18,105 nucleotides of DNA from Sphingomonadales bacterium UBA7473. Lineage in GTDB: Bacteria; Pseudomonadota; Alphaproteobacteria; Sphingomonadales; Sphingomonadaceae. Under the pieces are notes generated by a model. The model ran no database searches, was not told the origin of the DNA, and saw nothing but the letters and a program-made list of their open reading frames with translations. Shown here piece by piece: positions 1 to 7,365 of this stretch (within the stretch, counting starts at the first letter, position 1; each line of letters starts with the position of its first letter). The position numbers and the translations under genes are program-made. The stretch is taken from positions 1 to 18,105 of the forward strand of contig DLOX01000082.1 of assembly GCA_002478575.1 (NCBI GenBank), read 5' to 3'.

Positions 1-239
1 TGTGCTCTGATCAACTTTGCTATAATGATTACTTGAAATTCTGATCAATATGAAATTAATTAGAAATAGAAAAGAAATAGAGTCGTGAAATTCAGATTCA
101 GCAAATTTTCCATTTACGAATAGATAAAATTGAGATGAAATAAAGAATATCAAGACAAATGAAATCAGATCGAAAAATAAAAGCAGATTTCCCGATATGT
201 TTGAAGTAAATCTGATGTGAGTTGGGTTTCGCCTCTGCA
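1..239. other. AT-rich gene-free edge
   Basis: No open reading frame worth calling is seen here. From about 20 to 215 the stretch is strongly AT-rich and rather purine-rich on the plus strand, with many GAAAT/AGAAATAG-like words, unlike the more GC-balanced DNA to its right. An exact TATAAT lies at 21-26, but any -35 would fall at or outside the window edge, so no promoter is claimed. The stretch lies downstream of the minus-strand TPR gene. No clear terminator hairpin was found. Confidence 0.5.
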
Positions 240-1853
240 TTATGTGCAAATTCTCTGATCGCTCGTGCAGTCAATCTTTAGGTCTCCAAATAGACCTTTT
301 TTCTTTCTGGAGCCAGGAAGCTGGTCCACAACAAAGACAGATTTTGCGTAGCTGCTCCCCGCGGCGGCCGTGCTGGCGCATGTCGAGCTTCTCGCAGCTT
401 CGCAAGCAAACATATAAATTTTCCAGCCCTTTACTGATGAGGGGTTATCAGACGTGAACTGTTTCGCAACCCCAATGGCGTGGTCATTCAGCTTTTGCTC
501 TATTAAAAACCGAACCGCGAAGTCCAACATTTGAGTGCTTTGCGGCATTGCTTCGAGTCCGGCAGCAATGCTCTGAACCGCGCGCAATGTTCCGTCGCGC
601 TTCATCAGAACTTGGGTGAGGTTCGACCTTGCCAATTCGCTCTCTCGTGAGCCTTCGGCGGCGACTTGGGCGTCTTCTAACGCGCCGGTTAAGTTGCCGG
701 CGCTCTGGCGCAACTTGCTCCGAACAAGCCTTGCATCAATGTTGCTTGTGTCGTCTTTGATGATGGAATCGGCGAGCCTGAGTGCTTCATCACGGCGATT
801 CTGGAGATACAGAATTCTTGATTTTAAGCCGTTTCCCTGCAGTCGAATGGCTTTTTCTTCGCCTTCAAGATTCTTGGGGAGTAGGGCATTGGCCGTGATC
901 GGATCGTTTCGGTCAATATAGTGTTTTGCAACCTCCAGTCGTGTTGAGAAAGATGACGTATTTATCAGTCCATTCAAGTCAGGCCGAGAGAGTGGGTTGG
1001 GATCAAACTCAGCCCACAACTGCCTGATCGATAGTATGTCGTCATAGCTTATTGATTTGTCCGAAATTACTTTCGAGATGACTCTTCGCGCTTTATCTGT
1101 TGCTCCGCCACGATAGAGGATATTGGCATAGTCCAATGAAAGTTGGATCGAGTTACCTTGCTTTGCAAGCAAAGTCTCAATGGCAGATTTAAGTTCCGCA
1201 TAGTTACCGGTCCGTCGATGCAATTCCACCAAGGTCACGAGAGAGGCTTCCGAGCGATTGTTCACTTCTATGTCTCGAGCAAGAGTCAGAGCCGCTTCGC
1301 CAATCTGACCTTGGGCGGCCATGGCACGCGCGTTCAGCACAATTCCGAACTCATCCTTTGGATCGATCACTAAGATCTTGGCCGCCAATTCTTTCGCAAT
1401 ATCAGGCTTGCCCTTGTCCAGCGCGATTAGGCCTTTCACCAAGAGGGCGCGCGTTGACGACGGTGCCAAAACCAACGCACGGTCAGCCATCTCATCAGCA
1501 AGCTTTTGCTGGTTGCCTTGGAATGCGAGCTCGGAAACGATTTGCACTGCATTCAGATTGCCGGGATCGAGTTCAACCACGCGCTGAAATGAAGAGAAGG
1601 CCTCCGCCAGTTTATTGCGCTGCAGTTGAACTCTGCCCAGCAGTTCCCAATAGGCTGCCTCGCTGTCTCTTAGCTGTGACGCCTCAGCAGCGCGCGCCTC
1701 TGCGGCATCCAAATCACCGGCCTGAAGTGCAAGCTCCGCATCTCTTGCGGCGATTGCTGCGCGTTGTTGCACATCGTCGCAGGCCGTTGTTGCTAAGCAA
1801 CAGGCCATCAAGATCATCATCAATGCTCTTTGGAACCAAGATTGCAAATTCAA
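240..1853 (-). CDS. TPR-repeat lipoprotein next to EPS operon
   Basis: A 537-residue protein. The N-terminus is a lipoprotein-type signal: Arg9, then a hydrophobic stretch (LMMILMACCLATTAC). Cys25 followed by Asp-Asp is the likely lipidation site, and Cys18 after LMA is an alternative. The rest is alpha-helical with several tetratricopeptide-like repeats, clearest around 35-105 (AEAFSSFQRVVELDPGN), so it is probably a periplasm-facing scaffold. It ends in a basic segment (SRKKKGLFGD) with scattered Cys. The start is a TTG at 1853 with weak ribosome-binding sequence; ATG at codon 12 is possible but would lose Arg9. It is divergent from the polysaccharide export operon, and TPR proteins (such as PrsT) accompany exosortase/EPS loci. 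This one is shorter than PrsT as I know it, so only a general EPS-linked TPR role is inferred. Confidence 0.8.
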   Translation of the reverse strand: MNLQSWFQRALMMILMACCLATTACDDVQQRAAIAARDAELALQAGDLDAAEARAAEASQLRDSEAAYWELLGRVQLQRNKLAEAFSSFQRVVELDPGNLNAVQIVSELAFQGNQQKLADEMADRALVLAPSSTRALLVKGLIALDKGKPDIAKELAAKILVIDPKDEFGIVLNARAMAAQGQIGEAALTLARDIEVNNRSEASLVTLVELHRRTGNYAELKSAIETLLAKQGNSIQLSLDYANILYRGGATDKARRVISKVISDKSISYDDILSIRQLWAEFDPNPLSRPDLNGLINTSSFSTRLEVAKHYIDRNDPITANALLPKNLEGEEKAIRLQGNGLKSRILYLQNRRDEALRLADSIIKDDTSNIDARLVRSKLRQSAGNLTGALEDAQVAAEGSRESELARSNLTQVLMKRDGTLRAVQSIAAGLEAMPQSTQMLDFAVRFLIEQKLNDHAIGVAKQFTSDNPSSVKGWKIYMFACEAARSSTCASTAAAGSSYAKSVFVVDQLPGSRKKKGLFGDLKIDCTSDQRICT

Positions 1854-1917
1854 TACCCTGCCTGGATCTGGTGTTAAATACCTTGAAGCGACAAAGCAAT
1901 TTCAGCTGCTTGCGGTA

Positions 1918-1954
1918 ACATTGCAATGTGGCAATGGTTGCCGACTTGGCAACC
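1918..1954. promoter_or_regulatory. dyad cluster in divergent EPS spacer
   Basis: Two symmetric elements stand side by side between the divergent TPR gene and the EPS operon. ACATTGCAATGT (1918-1929) is a perfect 12-bp palindrome. GGTTGCC (1936-1942) and GGCAACC (1948-1954) are perfect 7-bp arms around a 5-bp centre. Further TTGC/GCAA words lie at 1910-1913 and 1931-1934. The arrangement suggests operator sites for a dimeric regulator acting on one or both directions. The regulator is unknown. Confidence 0.45.
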
Positions 1955-1971
1955 GGAATTTTCTTGATGAT

Positions 1972-2000
1972 TTGTCTCAAAAGGAAATCGCGTGTAGAGA
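1972..2000 (+). promoter_or_regulatory. possible sigma70 promoter for EPS operon
   Basis: TTGTCT (1972-1977) and TAGAGA (1995-2000) are separated by 17 bp, ahead of the polysaccharide export gene and just downstream of the dyad cluster. The match to consensus is only moderate, so this is tentative. Confidence 0.25.
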
Positions 2001-2070
2001 AAATGTTAAATGATACGAGGTCAGGCCGAATCGGTAGCCTGTGAACGTGGCAGGGGGACTAGAGAGCAAC

Positions 2071-2706
2071 ATGTGGGAACCATTGCATTCTGCCGCGCAC
2101 GCGTTGCGTAATCATAAATTTGGAATATCGTTGTGTTGCGCGCTGTGCCTCGTATCGCCCAGCAATGTAGCAGCGCAGCAAGCGGGCGCGGATCAGCTTA
2201 GGCCCTACACTATAAACGCCGGTGACGAGATAGAAGTTTATGTTTGGGGTGAGGAGCGTTTGCAGCGCTCGATCCGTATTCTTCCAGATGGCACCTTTGC
2301 CTTTCCGCTCGTGGGCAAAATTGACGCAGCTGGAAAGCTTCCAGCCGACATTGAAGCCGTTGTCACGAAGGGCCTAGAGAGCCAATATCGTGGTCAAGTC
2401 CCTCAAGTCACTGTTTCTGTAAAAAATCCTTCTGGCTTGCAATTCTCCGTGGCGGGCAAGGTCAAGTCACCTGGAACCTTTTCACCGGGGCGCTACGTGA
2501 ATCTCTTGGAAGCCTTGAGCTTTGCAGGAGGGCCGGTCGAGTTCGCTAGTCTCGATAATGTGACGATCATTCGAAAAACTGGTAATCGACTAACATCGCT
2601 CAAGGCGAAATTGGGTCAGTTTTTCAAAGTCAGCAGTGGAGCACGCGATCCCAATGCTGCAACGATCCCACAAATTGAGAGCGGTGATACGGTGATTGTT
2701 CCATGA
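2071..2706 (+). CDS. polysaccharide export protein (Poly_export + SLBB)
   Basis: A periplasmic/outer-membrane export protein of the Wza/GumB type, which helps carry exopolysaccharide across the outer membrane. After an N-terminal signal sequence with no convincing lipobox, the Poly_export domain is clear (YTINAGDEIEVYVWGEE, then ILPDGTFAFPLVGKI). One SLBB-like domain follows (FSVAGKVKSPGTFSPGRY, LLEALSFAGGP). At about 211 residues it is short compared with Wza, with a single SLBB unit, as in GumB-type proteins. I chose ATG 2071, which follows AGAGAG at 2061-2066. GTG 2041 in the same frame would add ten residues. Its stop overlaps the next start (ATGA at 2703-2706), implying translational coupling in the EPS operon. 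Confidence 0.9.
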   Translation: MWEPLHSAAHALRNHKFGISLCCALCLVSPSNVAAQQAGADQLRPYTINAGDEIEVYVWGEERLQRSIRILPDGTFAFPLVGKIDAAGKLPADIEAVVTKGLESQYRGQVPQVTVSVKNPSGLQFSVAGKVKSPGTFSPGRYVNLLEALSFAGGPVEFASLDNVTIIRKTGNRLTSLKAKLGQFFKVSSGARDPNAATIPQIESGDTVIVP

Positions 2707-3935
2707 AAATCAAAGCATCAGCCCTATCTGACATCAAATGGTCCGACCTTCCGGGATTGTGTTTCAAGTTATTCACAGTATGGCTTGGTTCGCAATCAAG
2801 TGCCGCTTTTGCTGAAGTTATTACATCGGCCGAGCTGAGTGCGCGGTCGCAACTTGCTGCAAATCCATATCTAGCTGCGGGGGAAGATACTGAAAGCGCG
2901 TCCGCCACGATCTCCGTGTCCCCAAGCGTCAAAGTGACGAGCGAGCTTTCCTCTTTCGATCTTACTGGTCGTGTCTCTCACACGGAATTTACTCGCCGAT
3001 ATCGGGCGGCGACCAGCTATGGCGCTACTGCTGCTTATCGCTATAAAGTGAACGCGCGGTTGGATCTGCGCGCTGGGGCCAATTTCGATAGCCTTATCGT
3101 GGGCGCCGATGACATTCTAACCGCTGCACAAGATGATGACGGACTGGTGCCGTTTGACCCTGCGCTTAATGTTTTGCAGCAACGTCGGAAGCTTTTTGGT
3201 TCGAATATTGGTTTTCAGTATCGGGGAGGGGCTTCCGATCAGCTTGATGTGGGGTTGTCTTCTTCCGCTGTCCGTTATGGAAGGCGCTCTTTTGCTCCGC
3301 AAGTTGCGCAGGACTTTAATAGCCTTTCTGGGCGTATTTCTTATAGCCGGAAGGTTTCGGAACGAACCATGCTCGGCCTCAGTGCTTCGGCGAGCGACAC
3401 CGATTATCTTAATAGACGTGATGGCGATGCGCGCGACTATAGCGTGCAGGCTACAGCCAATATCAGATTTTCTTCTCGCATCACTTTGACCGCCGGCGCT
3501 GGCCCAACTTTCGCTTCGCTCCGGACTCCGACTGGTGCGCGCGTAAATAGAACCGGCTTTGGCGGCAGCTTGAGCGTCTGTGATGGCGACTCCATGGCTC
3601 GAACCTGTGTCTTTGGTTCGCGCTCTAATGTCCCAAGTTCGTTGGGAGGACTTCGAACGACCACAAATTGGGGTGTGAGCTACATGCGCCGACTAAGCGA
3701 GCGCAGCGAAATCAACGGCTCAGCCAGTTTCGGACTTTCGCCACGGAATCTGACGGGCAGAGCAGTATCGAGTGGTTATGCCCGGGCAGAGCTTGGCTAT
3801 AATCGGCAGATAGCGCAGAATTTAAAAGGTTTTGCCACGGTCGGCTATTCGGACGGGTTCCGGGACGTCACTGCGCGCCGTGCAAATTATCAAGCGAATT
3901 TCGGCATTACATTTCTACTTGGTAGGAAAAAATGA
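2703..3935 (+). CDS. outer-membrane beta-barrel protein of EPS operon
   Basis: A 410-residue protein with a signal sequence ending near AAFA (residues 34-37). Behind it come repeated amphipathic strands with alternating small/polar and aromatic residues (for example YRYKVNARLDLRAGANF, FATVGYSDGFRDVT). It ends in a strand (NFGITFLLGRKK), a layout expected for an outer-membrane barrel. It is coupled by ATGA overlaps to the export protein before it and the chain-length protein after it, so it is probably an outer-membrane part of the same export machine. Barrel proteins at this position are common in alphaproteobacterial and exosortase-linked EPS loci. I cannot assign it to a named family; a TIGR03016-like relationship is possible but not shown. 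Two Cys (CDGDSMARTC) may form a loop disulfide. Confidence 0.75.
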   Translation: MKIKASALSDIKWSDLPGLCFKLFTVWLGSQSSAAFAEVITSAELSARSQLAANPYLAAGEDTESASATISVSPSVKVTSELSSFDLTGRVSHTEFTRRYRAATSYGATAAYRYKVNARLDLRAGANFDSLIVGADDILTAAQDDDGLVPFDPALNVLQQRRKLFGSNIGFQYRGGASDQLDVGLSSSAVRYGRRSFAPQVAQDFNSLSGRISYSRKVSERTMLGLSASASDTDYLNRRDGDARDYSVQATANIRFSSRITLTAGAGPTFASLRTPTGARVNRTGFGGSLSVCDGDSMARTCVFGSRSNVPSSLGGLRTTTNWGVSYMRRLSERSEINGSASFGLSPRNLTGRAVSSGYARAELGYNRQIAQNLKGFATVGYSDGFRDVTARRANYQANFGITFLLGRKK

Positions 3936-5392
3936 CTTCTGAGAAGATCGATTTTGATTCGGAAGACGAAGGCGCGCCAATCTTCAAACATTTGCCTGCC
4001 ATCATAAAGCAGCGCAAATGGTGGCTTATTATTCCGTCAGTGGTCATTGCGGTTGCAGCCATCGCTGCCGCGTTCATGCTGCCAACGCGTTATGAATCGA
4101 CCGCTGTACTGTTGGTGGAGTCCCCGCAGCTTCCCGAGGAAATTGCGGGAACAATGACAACAGACTTGATTGACCAGCGGATCGCCAAGATTCGTCAACA
4201 GGTTCTGAGCCGCGGCGCCCTTATCGAGATTATTCAGAAGTTCGACCTTTATACGAAGGAGAGAACAACGCAGCCGCTTTCAGAAGTTATTCAGAAAATG
4301 AAGGACTCTGTGAGAATTAATGCGGTCAACGCTGAACTGCAGCAAAGTGGCGGCGGCCGCTCTTCCACCATCGCATTTTCGATGGGCTTTGAATATTCAG
4401 ATGCAACCAAGGCACATGCCGCAGCGCAAGAGCTGGTTGACCGAATATTGCAACTCGATTCGATAAAGAATGCTGAGCAGGCCGCAGATACGGTCCAGTT
4501 TCTGAATGATCAGGCCTCGGGTCTCCAAACGCAGATCGCTCTTCTTGAAACCCAGATCACCGGCATCAAGGCGCGCAATGGCGGTGCGCTTTCTAACCAA
4601 GGGGTGACGGTCATTGGATCGGGTAGCGGCGCTATCGATGCTCAAATTGCTGCGCTCCAAAGGGACAATGCCCAGCTCAACGCGCAAAGAGATGTGTCAA
4701 AGACGTCGGCGAACCGAGATCCGGTGGTCGCAGCGGCGGAGGCTCAGCTTGCTGGAGCCCGTTCCGTTTATGCAGAGACGCACCCAGATGTTGTAATCGC
4801 AAAGCAGAGGTTGGCTGAAGCCAAAGAGCTTGCAAAGCGGACGTCAGCCAATCAACCGGTGGATGTGATCGCCAATCAGATTGCCTTCAATAATTCCCAA
4901 ATTGCTTCACTCCAAGCCGCTCGTTCAAGAGAAGCGATGCAAAGCACAGCAATGTTGAATGCCCAGGCAAGAGCACCCGTTGTTCTCGAGCAGGTGGCGC
5001 AATTGCAGCAAAAGCTGGATGGTCTGAACGTTCAATACCAGGATGTTGCCAAGCGCTTGATGTCAGCAAATGCCGGGCAAAAGATGGAGAGTGAACAGAA
5101 GGGAGAGCGTCTCTCCCTCGTTGATCCGCCAGTTGTGCCTGATGATCCAAGCTGGCCTGACCGACCAAAGCTGATTGCTTATGGCGTTCTGGGTGGATTT
5201 GGATTGGGCCTTTTCCTTCTTTTGGCGATTGAGTTCATCAAGCGACCAATCCGTGGTTTAGAGGGCGTGAGGATCGCCACCGGCATGCCGCCACTTGTCG
5301 CATTGCCCACATTAAAGACTGTTCAAACAAAGCGGAGTATTTGGCAGCGTTTGTTACCCAAGTTCAGAAAACCGGCAAAGTTTGAAAGCTAG
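3932..5392 (+). CDS. GumC/Wzz-family chain-length determinant
   Basis: An inner-membrane polysaccharide co-polymerase controlling chain length and export, 486 residues. After a short cytoplasmic N-terminus, TM1 lies at about 30-50 (WWLIIPSVVIAVAAIAAAFML) and leads into a Wzz-type domain (PTRYESTAVLLVESPQLP). A long Gln/Ala-rich, probably coiled-coil periplasmic region (about 180-385) follows. Next comes the Pro-rich motif VVPDDPSWPDRPK before TM2 at about 414-433, then a short basic cytoplasmic tail. No ATPase domain is fused. The partner kinase is the next gene, the split Wzz/BY-kinase arrangement known from GumC-like and XrtA-associated systems. The start overlaps the previous stop (ATGA at 3932-3935). 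Confidence 0.9.
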   Translation: MTSEKIDFDSEDEGAPIFKHLPAIIKQRKWWLIIPSVVIAVAAIAAAFMLPTRYESTAVLLVESPQLPEEIAGTMTTDLIDQRIAKIRQQVLSRGALIEIIQKFDLYTKERTTQPLSEVIQKMKDSVRINAVNAELQQSGGGRSSTIAFSMGFEYSDATKAHAAAQELVDRILQLDSIKNAEQAADTVQFLNDQASGLQTQIALLETQITGIKARNGGALSNQGVTVIGSGSGAIDAQIAALQRDNAQLNAQRDVSKTSANRDPVVAAAEAQLAGARSVYAETHPDVVIAKQRLAEAKELAKRTSANQPVDVIANQIAFNNSQIASLQAARSREAMQSTAMLNAQARAPVVLEQVAQLQQKLDGLNVQYQDVAKRLMSANAGQKMESEQKGERLSLVDPPVVPDDPSWPDRPKLIAYGVLGGFGLGLFLLLAIEFIKRPIRGLEGVRIATGMPPLVALPTLKTVQTKRSIWQRLLPKFRKPAKFES

Positions 5393-5422
5393 TCGTTAAA
5401 CATTCAGCCTTAGGATTTAGAC

Positions 5423-6205
5423 GTGTCATTTGAGACTAACGAGCAACCGACATCATCGCCGGTTTTGCTGGCATCAGATCTTGAGGCCCTTCCTGTCTCG
5501 ATCACTGACGAGGCGGAGCTTGAGGCGCAGTGCATTGTGGGCTTCAACTCTCGCGACATAAGGTCGCGCCCCTTTAATCTGCTCAGAACTCAAGTTCTGC
5601 GGAAGATGCGAGAGCGGAAATGGAAAATACTGGCGATTACGTCAGACGCACCCAATGCAGGCAAGTCCTTTGTGACGACAAACCTGGCAGCGGCCTTGGG
5701 ACAGTTGGCGGATGTGAAAGTCATTGCGCTAGACCTTGACCTTCGTCGGGCATCGCTGGGCGCGCGCATGGGTGTCTTCGCCGATAACGGCTTGTCGGAC
5801 TATCTTAAGGGCAAGGTCGAGCGCGTTTCTGATTTAGGCGTTAGAGTGCAGCCTTTGAATGTGGCACTGTTCCCGAGTAGCCCAGCTTCCCTTAACTCGG
5901 CCGAATTGCTTGTGGGGCCGCGCATCACGTCTCTGTTTGAGTCCATTCGTGCTCTTCCTGATGATTATATTGCGTTGATCGACCTTCCGCCCGTCTTTGC
6001 AAATGATGATGCGATGGCTGTTATGCAGCTGGTTGACGCCTATATGTTTGTTATCGAAGAGGGCGTGACGACGCAGCGCCAAGTGCGCGATGCGATGAAT
6101 CTCCTCAGCCCCGTTGAGTGCATTGGCGCCGTTCTTAACCGCTATGTAGAACAACCTGGCGACTCTTATGGCTATTCCGGCAATTACGAGCGCTACTATA
6201 CCTGA
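5423..6205 (+). CDS. BY-kinase-like CpsD/CapB-family tyrosine autokinase
   Basis: A 260-residue cytoplasmic ATPase of the bacterial tyrosine kinase (CpsD/Wzc C-domain) type, expected to pair with the upstream GumC-like protein and switch polymer export by autophosphorylation. The P-loop is SDAPNAGKS (74-82, Lys81). Walker A' is IALDLDLRR (101-109) and Walker B is YIALIDLPP (182-190). The tail has Tyr at 249, 251, 255, 258 and 259, the usual Tyr-cluster substrate. The P-loop APNAGKS departs from the frequent PGEGKS form. The start is GTG 5423 with AGGA seven bases upstream. It lies 30 bp after the chain-length gene and is the last gene of the operon. MinD/ParA ATPases share the fold, but context and tail favour a BY-kinase. 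Confidence 0.85.
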   Translation: MSFETNEQPTSSPVLLASDLEALPVSITDEAELEAQCIVGFNSRDIRSRPFNLLRTQVLRKMRERKWKILAITSDAPNAGKSFVTTNLAAALGQLADVKVIALDLDLRRASLGARMGVFADNGLSDYLKGKVERVSDLGVRVQPLNVALFPSSPASLNSAELLVGPRITSLFESIRALPDDYIALIDLPPVFANDDAMAVMQLVDAYMFVIEEGVTTQRQVRDAMNLLSPVECIGAVLNRYVEQPGDSYGYSGNYERYYT

Positions 6206-6265
6206 CTGCGGTTGGCGGGTGTCCTCGACGCTTAAGTCCACAAAGTCCCGGAGTTGCAGCACCTG

Positions 6266-6874
6266 TCAACGCGAGTTCTTCGGGAGAAATCGGCCATCCT
6301 TGTCACGTCCGGCGGGCTTGGCCAACTTGCCGCTGATCGATCTTTTTCCGCTCCGATCATTCAAGAAATCATCCAGAGTCTCGTCTGGAAACATTTCTGT
6401 GCCATCCATGCGATCCAAGAACGCGTCAAAGTCCTGCGCAACGATCTGGACGCCTCGCTCGTTAAAGGCATCAAGCTGATTGAGTTTTGCCAAAGTGGTG
6501 AGCATGAGATTCCCATCCCTACGGCGCCGCTCGATCGACGTGCCATCTGCTCGCGTGATGATTTCCCACACGCCATCCAGCGCCAACTCCATTGCCTCGT
6601 CAACCATTCGGCTTTGAGCAAGGGAAAGAGCAGCCTTCCAAGCCAGCGCAAATTCGCGCGCATCTGCCCGACGGCGGAGACGATAGGCGCTGCTGACATC
6701 CATGCCCACGGCTTTCGCTGCGACTTGCACGCGGCCGGTTTCGGCCAGAACCTCGCAAAAGCGACGCCTTCGTTCCATGGTCCAGCCATCGCTTCGAATG
6801 CTGCGTATTGGCGTAGGATCCAAGGAGCCGAAGATTGAAGGGGCGGAAGGAGAGGGGTTGATTGTCTGTGTCAT
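6266..6874 (-). CDS. terminase small subunit-like HTH protein
   Basis: A protein of about 202 residues with a basic HTH-like segment at roughly 48-68 (VQVAAKAVGMDVSSAYRLRR), preceded by WTMERRRRFCEVLAETG. This is the pattern of phage terminase small subunit-like or Phage_HTH proteins that occur as single chromosomal genes in sphingomonads. The C-terminus is basic (GRDKDGRFLPKNSR). No large terminase or other phage gene is nearby, so it is more likely a DNA-binding protein of unknown role than part of a prophage. I chose ATG 6874 because a good promoter lies immediately upstream; an in-frame TTG at 6931 would lie upstream of that promoter. It converges with the EPS operon. Confidence 0.7.
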   Translation of the reverse strand: MTQTINPSPSAPSIFGSLDPTPIRSIRSDGWTMERRRRFCEVLAETGRVQVAAKAVGMDVSSAYRLRRRADAREFALAWKAALSLAQSRMVDEAMELALDGVWEIITRADGTSIERRRRDGNLMLTTLAKLNQLDAFNERGVQIVAQDFDAFLDRMDGTEMFPDETLDDFLNDRSGKRSISGKLAKPAGRDKDGRFLPKNSR

Positions 6875-6880
6875 GGATAT

Positions 6881-6909
6881 ATATAACCATATAAGGCATA
6901 AAAAGTCAA
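6881..6909 (-). promoter_or_regulatory. sigma70-type promoter, probably leaderless transcript
   Basis: On the minus strand TTGACT (6909-6904) and TTATAT (6886-6881) are separated by exactly 17 bp. The ATG of the HTH protein begins at 6874, seven bases past the -10 box, where transcription would be expected to start. No Shine-Dalgarno sequence can fit between. This points to a leaderless mRNA. Confidence 0.6.
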
Positions 6910-7063
6910 TATATATCTTTTTATGTTCCAATCCATAGTGCCTGGAGATTGGTTTGCAATTGCTCCCAAGGGCTCGACGCTAAGCCCGTTCATCACCAAT
7001 CATGATGTGCAGCCGTGCGGGCATTGTGAGGCATCCTTTGAGCGAGATGGCTTGGGTGTCCCT
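6910..7063. other. gene-free spacer left of PEP-CTERM units
   Basis: No convincing gene is seen. An open frame runs from 6923 into 7174, but its start overlaps the minus-strand promoter, it has no ribosome-binding site, and its 3' part is the repeat leader. A 5-bp inverted repeat (GGGCT/AGCCC near 6970-6987) is the only structure noted. The promoter of the first PEP-CTERM unit may be here but was not identified. Confidence 0.4.
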
Positions 7064-7102
7064 CTTAAATCGTGCCAATCCAGATATTTATCCTGTTTCG
7101 AA

Positions 7103-7260
7103 ATGACACAGAGTGGTCACCCGATGGGGGTAAACAGCTCATTTACTTTCGATGAGTTCGGCCTAAATCTTTGAAGAGACGTTGCTAATCTTCGAGTCGC
7201 AAGGATTGGGTCGCGTCTGTCGGGTCCTAAGAGCAGTACCGTGAGATGGCCTCACTGTGA
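7103..7260 (+). pseudogene. decayed copy of small leader ORF
   Basis: This aligns with the intact 52-codon ORF at 8185-8343. The flanking SCFEM.Q.G.P.G pattern is shared in frame. A second frame segment later (SRKDWV against SRQNRV, then EQ) also matches, and a TGA at 7258-7260 falls next to the stop of the other copy. Between them are several indels that are not multiples of three, plus in-frame stops. It is either a broken small gene or non-coding leader sequence shared by both units. Confidence 0.3.
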
Positions 7261-7365
7261 AGCTGCCAAGCAACTGACGCTAGCTCAGAATATAGAGTAT
7301 CTGTTGGAAAAAGGCCCAGTGAGGGGCTGGAAGCTGTTAGTCTTTTGAATGATTGGGGCAATATC

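Noticed and set aside
6206..6265. bidirectional terminator between the convergent EPS and HTH genes
   Set aside because: No stem with a T-run was found on either strand.
6254..6838. 194-residue plus-strand open frame opposite the HTH protein
   Set aside because: The minus-strand frame has a recognisable HTH pattern, basic domains and a good promoter. The plus frame has no domain and overlaps almost completely, so it is a shadow.
6266..6874. prophage remnant
   Set aside because: Only one terminase-small-subunit-like gene is present, with no integrase, att repeats or structural phage genes nearby.
6923..7174. 83-residue plus-strand open frame before PEP-CTERM unit 1
   Set aside because: Its start overlaps the minus-strand promoter, it has no Shine-Dalgarno, and only its 3' part matches the repeat leader. 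It may be chance extension of the decayed small ORF.
7345..7365. TTG start extending PEP-CTERM copy 1 by seven residues
   Set aside because: ATG 7366 has a correctly spaced GGGG and gives a standard signal peptide, as in copy 2.
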